Positions 8,875 through 17,774 of a DNA stretch of 17,774 bases are shown piece after piece. Under the pieces are notes generated by a model. That model had not been told where the DNA came from. It worked only from the letters and a program-made list of their open reading frames with translations, and did not search any database. The position numbers and the translations under genes are program-made. Numbering within the stretch: the first letter of the stretch is position 1; each line of letters opens with the position of its first letter. Origin of the DNA: JAPUIN01 sp041580375 (GTDB lineage Bacteria; Acidobacteriota; Polarisedimenticolia; Gp22-AA2); NCBI GenBank assembly GCA_041580375.1, contig JBFGDZ010000066.1:1-17774 (forward strand). Direction: 5' to 3'.

Positions 8875-8904
8875 ATGCTAGCACCGCGATTCTCCGGGTG
8901 TCAA
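8875..8904 (-). promoter_or_regulatory. Predicted sigma-70-like promoter of the nuo operon
   Basis: On the minus strand a perfect -35 hexamer TTGACA (8904-8899) is followed after 18 nt by TAGCAT (8880-8875), a 4/6 match to the -10 consensus. TGC directly before it gives an extended -10 (TG-n). Transcription would start near 8868 and leave a leader of about 98 nt before nuoA. The promoter lies about 40 nt past the stop of the upstream sulfatase-like gene, so nuo can be transcribed independently. Confidence 0.6.
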
Positions 8905-8944
8905 CGCGGCCGGACGCCCAGCGGCGCGCTCCGGTGCCGCGCTC

Positions 8945-10387
8945 TCAGGGCGCCGGGGCGGGCAGGCCGATCGGGGGACGCGCGCCGGGGCGCCCCAGCC
9001 ACGCTTCGACGGCAGCCTCCAGGTCCCGGACGCGGTCGGGGCGATCCGCGGCGAGGTCCCTCGACTCCGCGGCGTCCTCCGCCAGGTCGTACAGGGCGTG
9101 GCGCCCGTCGGACGCCCAGTGGAGCTTCTCGCTGCCCGACCGGAGGGCGACGAGCGTCCGGTCCCAGGCGGCGACATCGGTCTCCGGATAGATCTGTTCG
9201 ATCACCTCGAGGAACTGGATCGGGCGCGCGTACTCGGCCATGAACGCGCCGGCGGCCGGCCGGCGAGCGGCCCCCTTCACGCCACTCACGCCGGGGAGGA
9301 CGATCGCCTCGGCCGGGACCCCGCCGGCGCGCTCCGGAACCTTCACGCGCGCGAGGCCGAGAAGCGTCGGATGGAGATCCTGAAGCATCACCGGCTCCGC
9401 GATCCTCTGCCCGGGCGCCACCGACGGCGGATGGCGCAGCACGAGGGGGATGCGCAGCACCGGCTCGTACACCTGCAGCTTGTGATCGAGGAGCCCGTGC
9501 TCGCCGATCATCTCACCGTGGTCGGAGGTGATCGCCACGATCGTCCGGTCGAGGATCCCGTGCCGCCGGAACATCTCCACGATCTCCCCGATGCGCCGGT
9601 CGACGTAGGCGATCTCCCCGTCGTACAGGCCGGACAAAATGCGCACCTCCTCCGGATCGAGCCGCTCGAACCCGAGGATGTAAGGCATCTCCCGCGGGTG
9701 CTTCAGCCGGCGCAGACGATCGAGCGCCGCGTCGCCTGCCGGTGCCGCGAGCGAGCGGGAGCGCTCGGGCTCGGGCGGGTTGTACGGAAGATGGGGCTCG
9801 AATACGTTGATGAACATGAAGAACGGCCCGCCGCCCGCGACGGGATTCTCGTCGCGCCAGTCGAGGTAGCGCGCGACGCGCGAGGCGATGAGCCCCGCGC
9901 CCATGTCCTCCCCCTCCGTGTCGCCGATGACCCGCCAGACCTCCTCGTAGGTGTCGAATCCCTGGTGAAAGCCGTGCGACTTCCCGATCCACGGGCTCGC
10001 CGTGTACGCGACCGTGTCGTATCCGGCGGCCGCGAACGCCTCCGCCATCGTCGCGTGAGCGTCGTCGAGGACGAGATGTCCGGCGTCGGCGCCGTGAGCC
10101 GAGGGGAAGAGGCCGGTGAACAGGCTGGCGTGGGCGGGGAGGGTCCAGGGCGAGGGGCTGTAGGCGTTCTCGTACACCGCTCCCTCCCGGGCCAGGGAGG
10201 CGAGCCGGGGCGTCGTGTCCCGGCCGTACCCGTTGAACGTGAAACGATCGGCCCGGGCCGTGTCGATGACGATGAGCAGGACGTTCGGTCCCGTCCGGCC
10301 CCCGCATCCGGCGAGGAGCACGGCGGCGCCCAGGAGAAGGGCCCCGCGGCGCGCCCTGCGTCGCGCCGGAGCGGGCCGTCGGATCAT
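8945..10387 (-). CDS. Sulfatase/alkaline phosphatase-fold lipoprotein with Thr at the nucleophile position
   Basis: A 480-aa enzyme of the sulfatase (alkaline phosphatase) superfamily, predicted to be lipid-anchored and to act outside the cytoplasm. An Arg-rich start (MIRRPAPARRRARRGALLLG) leads to a hydrophobic segment and the lipobox LLAGC, with Cys28 as the lipid site. Metal-site motifs are VLLIVIDTARADRF (Asp42) and ITSDHGEMIGEHGLLDHK (Asp289, His290, His302); EPHLPYNPP (about 197-205) is also typical. The classic sulfatase C/S-x-P-x-R is replaced by T82-L-P-A-H86 in SPWTLPAHASLFTG. Formylglycine formation is therefore impossible, and a Thr nucleophile, as in phosphoethanolamine transferases, is plausible. 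The substrate is unknown and may be a phosphoester rather than a sulfate ester. The ATG overlaps the stop of the TolC-like gene by 4 bp (ATGA), so the two are probably translated together. Confidence 0.88.
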   Translation of the reverse strand: MIRRPAPARRRARRGALLLGAAVLLAGCGGRTGPNVLLIVIDTARADRFTFNGYGRDTTPRLASLAREGAVYENAYSPSPWTLPAHASLFTGLFPSAHGADAGHLVLDDAHATMAEAFAAAGYDTVAYTASPWIGKSHGFHQGFDTYEEVWRVIGDTEGEDMGAGLIASRVARYLDWRDENPVAGGGPFFMFINVFEPHLPYNPPEPERSRSLAAPAGDAALDRLRRLKHPREMPYILGFERLDPEEVRILSGLYDGEIAYVDRRIGEIVEMFRRHGILDRTIVAITSDHGEMIGEHGLLDHKLQVYEPVLRIPLVLRHPPSVAPGQRIAEPVMLQDLHPTLLGLARVKVPERAGGVPAEAIVLPGVSGVKGAARRPAAGAFMAEYARPIQFLEVIEQIYPETDVAAWDRTLVALRSGSEKLHWASDGRHALYDLAEDAAESRDLAADRPDRVRDLEAAVEAWLGRPGARPPIGLPAPAP

Positions 10388-12228
10388 CGGCCGTCGGCAG
10401 ACACGTTCGCGAGATCCGGAGTTCCGCCCAGCCCGACGATGCGGTTGCCTCTGAAGACAAAGGTCGACGGGAGGGCGATCGTTTCGTGGAGACCCGACGC
10501 GGCGACGGAGGCGGCCCGCGCGGGCGCATCCCTCCGCCAGAGCGATCGGAGGGCGGCGGTGTAGTCCCCGCCTTCCGCCGCGCCGGAGGCCCCGGCAGGG
10601 ATCAGCATCCGGCGCGCCTCGAGCAGCGTCCCCTTGACGCGTTCCAGCTCGACGAGCGACTTGTTGTAGTCGACGATGGCGAGGTTCTCGCGGCTGCGCG
10701 CGGCCGTCAGATCGTTCTGGAACGTGAGGACCTGGAACGAGGTGCTCATCCCGTTCTCGAACTTCTTCTGCTCGGCCTCCAGCTTCTCGGTCTGCAGCCG
10801 CACGTTGACCTGCGTCGCGTGGACCCGCTTCATGTTGGTGAGGACGGTCCGGACGGCGTTGCGCACCTCGACGCGCGCCTCCTGCTCGAGCCGCTGCAGA
10901 TCGAAGCGCGACTGATTGTAGGCGTGCTCGGCGTCCGTGTAGTTCGCGATCGCCTGCCGGTTCCCGATCGGAACGCGCAGGTTCAGGGTGAGGCGCCAGT
11001 TGGTCTGATTGCGATCGCGCAGGTCCTCGAGGGATTCACTGTGCGACCCGTGGCTCAGGATGCTGCCCGTCTGGATACCCGTCATCGGGTCGACGTCGAA
11101 GAAGTCCGCGCTCAGGCCCCGCGCACCGTACGCCCCCTCGAAATCGAGCGACCACCGTCTCAAATTGCGACGGGCCTGCAGCTCCGTCTCCTTCGATCGC
11201 AGGTCGATGCGAGCCTGTTTCAACTCGGGACGCAGGCGCTCGGCCGCGGATACCTCTTCCTCCATGCTCAGGTCGACGTCGTCGAGCGGCGGCTCGTCGG
11301 AGGGGCGGATCGCCCGCGACCACCAGGGCGAGTCGCGCGGGACGTTCATCACCTTCCGCAGATCGTCCTCGGCGCCGAGGACCCGGTTCTCCGCGACGAT
11401 CACCCGCTCCTCGCGATCGGCCACGTCCGCCTCGGCCTGCGTGATCTCGATGGGGGCGAGCGTGCCGACCCTGACTTTGATCTTGTTCTGTTCGAGAAAC
11501 TCCTTCGCCAGATCGAGCGAGTCTCGCTGGGTATCCAGTTCCATCAGGGCGAAGTTCAGGTCCCAGTACGCCTTCTCGGCCGCCGACAGGGTGTTGATCA
11601 CCGTCCTGCGGAACCCCTCCTCGCTCGACGCGAGGTCGTTGCGCGCCACGATGATCTGCCATCGGTTGACGTCGGGGCCGAAGTTGCGCAGCAGCGGCTG
11701 CCTGAAGGTCAGAGCCCAGTTGGTCGTGAAGTCGGAGGTCCGCGATCGCGTGCCGAGGAAGTCCGTGTCCTGCACCTCGTCCTGCAGGAAGAGATCGAAG
11801 CGATACGACCCTCCGAGAATCAGGGGATCCTCGAACCCCGCCGTGTACTGGTGCGCCTTCGGCTGCACGAGGAAGACGCCCGAGGACACGAGCGGCCCGG
11901 CCATCGTCTGAATCGTCGTGGTGAAGGTGCCCGGGATCTCGTCCTCGCGGCTCTCCGCGCTCCCGGTGAGCGCCGGATCGAACACGGCCTCCTGCAGCGT
12001 GACGAGCGTGTCGCTGCGCAGCGGATCGTAGCGCCGCACGGCGATTTCGAGGTTGTGCTCCAGGGCCGCGTTCAGGACGTCCCGCAGGGAGAGGACGATG
12101 GCGTCGGACGGCGGTTCGACGCCCTCCGTCTCCTGCGCGAGGGCCCCGGCGGGGAGGAGCAGCAGCGCCAGGACCCCGGCGAGGGGCGGGAGGATGGAGT
12201 GGGCTCGGCGAGAGACTCGCTGACTCAT
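10384..12228 (-). CDS. TolC-family outer membrane efflux protein
   Basis: A 614-aa outer-membrane channel of the TolC/OEP family. It has a signal peptide (residues 1-31, hydrophobic core AGVLALLLLPAGALA, cleavage after ALA), then two OEP-like halves. Long charged coiled-coil helices lie around INTLSAAEKAYWDLNFALME and the following KEFLEQNKIKVRVGTLAPIE (first half), and around AEHAYNQSRFDLQRLEQEAR and KKFENGMSTSFQVLTFQNDL (second half). Internal repeat and the G-x-x-x-x-x-x-V/L-x-x-Q/A features fit the family. The last 70 or so residues (from about 545) go past the usual end and are of unknown role. No periplasmic adaptor (HlyD/RND) or pump is adjacent, so the partner is unknown. The ATG at 12228 has a good GAGGTG Shine-Dalgarno 5 nt upstream. 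The next gene is the overlapping lipoprotein hydrolase. Confidence 0.92.
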   Translation of the reverse strand: MSQRVSRRAHSILPPLAGVLALLLLPAGALAQETEGVEPPSDAIVLSLRDVLNAALEHNLEIAVRRYDPLRSDTLVTLQEAVFDPALTGSAESREDEIPGTFTTTIQTMAGPLVSSGVFLVQPKAHQYTAGFEDPLILGGSYRFDLFLQDEVQDTDFLGTRSRTSDFTTNWALTFRQPLLRNFGPDVNRWQIIVARNDLASSEEGFRRTVINTLSAAEKAYWDLNFALMELDTQRDSLDLAKEFLEQNKIKVRVGTLAPIEITQAEADVADREERVIVAENRVLGAEDDLRKVMNVPRDSPWWSRAIRPSDEPPLDDVDLSMEEEVSAAERLRPELKQARIDLRSKETELQARRNLRRWSLDFEGAYGARGLSADFFDVDPMTGIQTGSILSHGSHSESLEDLRDRNQTNWRLTLNLRVPIGNRQAIANYTDAEHAYNQSRFDLQRLEQEARVEVRNAVRTVLTNMKRVHATQVNVRLQTEKLEAEQKKFENGMSTSFQVLTFQNDLTAARSRENLAIVDYNKSLVELERVKGTLLEARRMLIPAGASGAAEGGDYTAALRSLWRRDAPARAASVAASGLHETIALPSTFVFRGNRIVGLGGTPDLANVSADGR

Positions 12229-12372
12229 CAGTTCACCTCGATTCGCGATACCGCCCCCGGATCGGGGCGAGGAAATCCCCCAGATGGAACGATTCCTGGA
12301 GGCGGTCCCTTGATTCTACGCACGCGCCCCCGCGCGCGTTCCACCCCGGAACCGGCCGTCCGGCGGGCGGTC
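12229..12372 (-). other. Intergenic region upstream of the TolC-like gene
   Basis: 144 nt between the ABC ATPase stop and the TolC-like gene. It holds the GAGGTG Shine-Dalgarno (12234-12239) and a possible -10 box, TAGAAT (12318-12313), but no convincing -35 box at 16-18 nt. GC-rich inverted repeats lie at about 12320-12340 without a T-run, so neither a terminator nor a promoter can be claimed firmly. No coding signal is seen. Confidence 0.4.
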
Positions 12373-13439
12373 TTACGCCCCGCCGGACCCGCCCGCCCCG
12401 GGAGGAGCCCCGGAGGGTCCCGGCGCCAGGTGGCACGCCGCCCAGTGTCCCGGCGACACCTCCACGAGCGGCGGCTCCACCCGGAAGCAGGTCTCCTCCG
12501 CCACCGGACACCGGGTGTGGAACCGGCACCCCGGCGGCGGGCTCGCGGGGGAGGGGAGCTCCCCCCCGAGGGGAGACCGCTCCCGGACCCGGCCCGGGTC
12601 GGGTATCGGGATCGCCTGCAGAAGGGCCTTAGTATACGGGTGAATCGGGTTTTTGAAGATCTCTTCCGCGGGGGCCGTCTCGACGATCTTGCCGAGGTAC
12701 ATCACGGCCACCCGATCGGCGATGCGCTCGACGACGGCCAGATCGTGGGCGATGAACAGGTACGCGACGCCGAACTCCTCCTGCAGATCGATGAGGAGGT
12801 TGATCACCTGCGCCTGCACCGACACGTCCAGCGCCGAGACCGACTCGTCGGCGACGATCAGCCGCGGCTTCAGGGCCAGCGCGCGCGCCACGCCGATGCG
12901 CTGGCGCTGCCCACCGGAGAACTCGTGCGGATAGCGGCCCATCATGGAGGGGTCGAGGCCGACCCGCTCGAGGAGAGCCGCCACGACATCGTCCCGCTCC
13001 CGGCGGCCGGACCCGATGCGATGGACGTCGAGCGGCTCGCGCACGATCGTTCCGACGCGCATGCGAGGGTTCAGCGAGCCGTACGGGTCCTGGAAGATCA
13101 CCTGGATGCGCCGCCGCATTCTGCGCATCTCGCGGGGCGGCAGGGCGAGCAGGTCGACGCCCTCGAACCGAATGCGGCCCGCGGTGGGCTCGAGCAGCCT
13201 CAGGATGCAGCGGCCGGCCGTCGTCTTGCCGCTGCCCGACTCCCCCACCAGCGCCAGCGTCTCGCCCGCCCCGATTCGCAGGGAGACGCCGTCCACCGCG
13301 CGCACGTGGCCGGACACGCGCGAGAAGACCCCGCGCCGGATCGGGAAGTGTTTGACGAGGCCGTCGACGTCCAGCAGCGGGCGGCCGTCTCCGGCGGCGC
13401 CGGCCGGACCGGCCGCCGCGGGGGCGGAGGCGTCCGCGC

Positions 13440-13443
<4 letters not shown>
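12373..13443 (-). CDS. Oligopeptide/dipeptide-type ABC transporter ATP-binding protein (OppF/DppF-like)
   Basis: Cytoplasmic ATPase subunit of a peptide- or nickel-type importer. The 356-aa product has Walker A GESGSGKT (about 67-74), the Q-loop in VIFQDPYGSLNPRMRVG, signature FSGGQRQRIGVARAL, Walker B LIVADESVSALD, and the H-loop in AHDLAVV. It also has the oligopeptide-transporter C-terminal module (NPIHPYTKALLQAIP) with a Cys set (PPGCRFHTRCPVAEETC and a later CHL) like that reported to bind an Fe-S cluster in DppD-type ATPases. I chose the GTG at 13443 because it overlaps the preceding stop by 4 bp (GTGA) and has GGGAGG 5 nt upstream; the longer open frame to 13542 only overlaps the upstream gene. 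It forms a pair with the OppD-like ATPase. No permease or binding protein is in view, so the substrate is unknown. Confidence 0.94.
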
Positions 13444-14453
<1,010 letters not shown>

Positions 14454-14459
14454 CTGCAT

Positions 14460-14464
14460 CTCCC
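14460..14464 (-). promoter_or_regulatory. Shine-Dalgarno for the OppD-like gene
   Basis: The minus strand reads GGGAG. It has no space to the ATG at 14459 but stands 6 nt before the GTG at 14453, and so favours the GTG as start. Confidence 0.5.
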
Positions 14465-14502
14465 GGCGGCAGCCCCCGCCGCGCCCCGCGGACGACTGCG
14501 GA

Positions 14503-16188
<1,686 letters not shown>

Positions 16189-16235
16189 GCCATGACGTTA
16201 CCACAGGCGGGCTGGGATACCGGAGATCGGCGGCG

Positions 16236-16261
16236 CCCCCGGGGCGGGGCCGCCCCGGGGG
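16236..16261. terminator. Perfect GC-rich hairpin between the secreted-protein gene and the mutase gene
   Basis: Two perfectly complementary 12-nt arms (CCCCCGGGGCGG and CCGCCCCGGGGG) flank a central GG; in practice the stem would be about 10-11 bp with a small loop. It begins 20 nt after the stop of the upstream secreted-protein gene. No T-run follows on either strand, so it would be a non-canonical terminator or an mRNA-stabilising structure. Confidence 0.45.
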
Positions 16262-16280
16262 AAGCCGGCCGCGTCCCGCA

Positions 16281-17774
16281 TCATGGACAGGGGGGACCGA
16301 GCCGGATGGCGCCGGCGTCATTCTTCCCGAGCGGAATGATCGCCCCGGCCGCCCGGGCGCTGTGGCCGACCAGGTAGTAGAAGGTCGATCCGACCGGCGG
16401 CGTGTCGGGCTCTCCGATCACGACGGTCGAGCCGATCGGGGCCTGCGCGATGTCGGGCAGGTGGCAGACCAGCGTCGTGAGGCCCAGGTCGCCCGGCGGC
16501 GGGCCCAGGATGAACGACCCCCGGAAGAGATCGTATCCGTCCACCGACGACACCTGCGGCCTCGCCTCCCAGAAGATCTCCGTCGCCCCGGCGGGATCGA
16601 GTCCGATCATGAGATCGACGTCCTGGCCGTCGCCCGTGTAGACGCGCCCCGTCGCCTGCGCGCCGGTCGTCCCGGTGCACTGGAAGTCGGCGCTGCAGCG
16701 CACGAAGACGGAGTACTGCGCGTCGCGCAGCGGCGCGTCGAGGAACGTGTTGTTCGTGGTCCAGTCCTGAACGACCTGGCCGTCCCGCACGAAGCGGAAC
16801 TGCGCGACGCCGCCGACGCAGCCTCCGGGAAGCGTCGACCCGGACGCGTCGAGCGCGATCCGCTCGCCGCGCTCGATGACGCCGTTGCCGTTCGTGTCGC
16901 GGATCGCGAGCGAGGCGCTCGTGCCCTGATCTCCCACCGAGCTGTCGCAGGTGGTCGGGCAGGTTCCCGGCAGCGGCGGCTTCGCGTCGATCGAGGGGGT
17001 CAGCTGGGTCTCGATCGCTCCCGTGATGCTGATCTCGTCGACCCACCAGCCGTCGTCGGTCTCCAGGTCCTGCCACGTGCCACCGAACTCCTGGTAGGAC
17101 GAGGAGCAGCAGTCGAACTCCCAGGACTGCGCGATCCAGCGGATGCGGACCCGCTGTCCGAGGAAGCCGGACAGGTCGAACTTCGTCTCGATCCAGTTCC
17201 CGTTCCCGGTCGCTCCGGTCAGGCCCGGGCCGTCACAGGCGCGGACGGTGGACTGATCGAAAGGCCATCCGCAGGCCGACCAGATGCCCTGGGGCCAGCA
17301 CATGGTCTCGCGCGTGCCGCGCGGCGCCGGGGGGCCGGAGCCGGTGTCGCCGGGAGTGAACTCGCAGTAGTTCCCGGGCGCGAACACGCTCCAGATCATC
17401 GCGACGTGATCGTAGACGTTCTGGAACGGGACGAGCTTGTCCCAGAAGCCCCACTCGTCGGTGGCCGGATCGGGATTCTGATCGACCTGGATGTGGACGT
17501 CGCCGTAATCCACCGCGGACCCGGGCGGAGCGTTGAATTCGTCGTTACCCATCATATCCGCGATGTGGAAGAAGCTCAGCTCCAGATCCCCTTCCTGCGG
17601 GAACAGGGCCAGGTTGATCGGATTGGTCATGAACGCCGCCAGCTGGCGGAACCGCGTGGTGTCGGCCAGCCTGTTGGCGACGTCCAGATGATGTCCCCAG
17701 TGCAGCGAGTTGGTGCCCGCGAAGGCGAGCTCGGCTCCCGTGGGGGTCACGAAGAACTGGCCGTTGGGGCAGCC
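16281..17774 (-). CDS. Secreted protein of unknown function, C-terminal part (5' end outside window)
   Basis: The frame is open to the window edge (the first in-window residues are GCPNGQFFV), so 497 C-terminal residues are visible and the true start is upstream. Composition suggests an exported protein rich in beta-strands: many Cys residues (for example FDCCSSSYQEFGG), Trp, Gly and Asp. One segment resembles the carbohydrate-binding/MAM-like modules of immune-inhibitor-A-type proteins (RVRIRWIAQSWEFDCC ... DDGWWVDEISITG, about 208-252). It is followed by a calcium-loop-like DTNGNGVIERGE (about 293-304) and a fibronectin-III-like end with VDGYDLFRG and VGSTFYYLVGHSA. NSLHWG (about 22-27) resembles motifs seen before such modules. 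No catalytic motif is visible here; a peptidase domain may lie upstream. The function is not assigned. Confidence 0.8.
   Translation of the reverse strand, partial: GCPNGQFFVTPTGAELAFAGTNSLHWGHHLDVANRLADTTRFRQLAAFMTNPINLALFPQEGDLELSFFHIADMMGNDEFNAPPGSAVDYGDVHIQVDQNPDPATDEWGFWDKLVPFQNVYDHVAMIWSVFAPGNYCEFTPGDTGSGPPAPRGTRETMCWPQGIWSACGWPFDQSTVRACDGPGLTGATGNGNWIETKFDLSGFLGQRVRIRWIAQSWEFDCCSSSYQEFGGTWQDLETDDGWWVDEISITGAIETQLTPSIDAKPPLPGTCPTTCDSSVGDQGTSASLAIRDTNGNGVIERGERIALDASGSTLPGGCVGGVAQFRFVRDGQVVQDWTTNNTFLDAPLRDAQYSVFVRCSADFQCTGTTGAQATGRVYTGDGQDVDLMIGLDPAGATEIFWEARPQVSSVDGYDLFRGSFILGPPPGDLGLTTLVCHLPDIAQAPIGSTVVIGEPDTPPVGSTFYYLVGHSARAAGAIIPLGKNDAGAIRLGPPCP

Noticed and set aside
8906..8944. Possible terminator after the sulfatase-like gene
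   Set aside because: The GC-rich arms pair only with mismatches or bulges and no T-run follows.
12320..12340. GC-rich inverted repeat considered as a terminator after the OppF-like gene
   Set aside because: The stem is only about 6 bp, with no T-run on either strand.

Overview
The window is about 17.8 kb of very GC-rich bacterial DNA. Every gene I can support lies on the minus strand, so transcription runs from high to low coordinates. No RNA gene, insertion sequence, CRISPR array or integrase is visible. The organism cannot be fixed from sequence alone. The high GC, a NADH-linked complex I, a lipoprotein sulfatase-fold enzyme, a TolC-type channel and a secreted protein with a 'YYLVG' C-terminal module together suggest a Gram-negative soil or sediment lineage, most plausibly Acidobacteriota (low to moderate confidence).

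Left part, 1-8770: an operon for respiratory complex I (NADH:quinone oxidoreductase), transcribed nuoA-C-D-E-F-G-H-J-K-L. NuoL runs off the window, and nuoM and nuoN would be expected beyond it. Junctions are tight, from 4-bp overlaps to gaps of about 11 bp. The peripheral NADH module (E, F, G), parts of the quinone module (C, D) and membrane subunits (A, H, J, K, L) are present. NuoB (cluster N2) and NuoI (clusters N6a/N6b) are absent from exactly the places where they normally sit (A-B-C and H-I-J). NuoG is short at 546 aa, and nuoL has strikingly different codon use from its neighbours.

Control region, 8771-8944: a good sigma-70-like promoter with an extended -10 points into nuoA. Downstream of it, in the predicted leader, lies an AT-rich inverted repeat resembling the operator of the NADH-sensing repressor Rex. 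This would be a sensible regulator for a NADH dehydrogenase, but the site also fits the CRP-family half-site pattern.

Middle part, 8945-12228: a two-gene unit. A TolC-family outer-membrane channel is followed, with a 4-bp ATGA overlap, by a sulfatase/alkaline-phosphatase-fold lipoprotein that has Thr in place of the usual formylglycine Cys/Ser.

Right part, 12373-16188: a methylmalonyl-CoA mutase large (catalytic) subunit without its B12-binding domain. It is followed by a DppD/OppD-type and a DppF/OppF-type ABC ATPase that overlap by 4 bp. Neither the transporter permeases nor a substrate-binding protein are in view. At the far right, 16281-17774, is the C-terminal part of a large secreted protein, separated from the mutase by a perfect GC-rich hairpin.

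I did not find a clearly new multi-gene system. The points most worth following up are the split complex I operon, its putative Rex-controlled promoter, and the compositional switch at nuoL.
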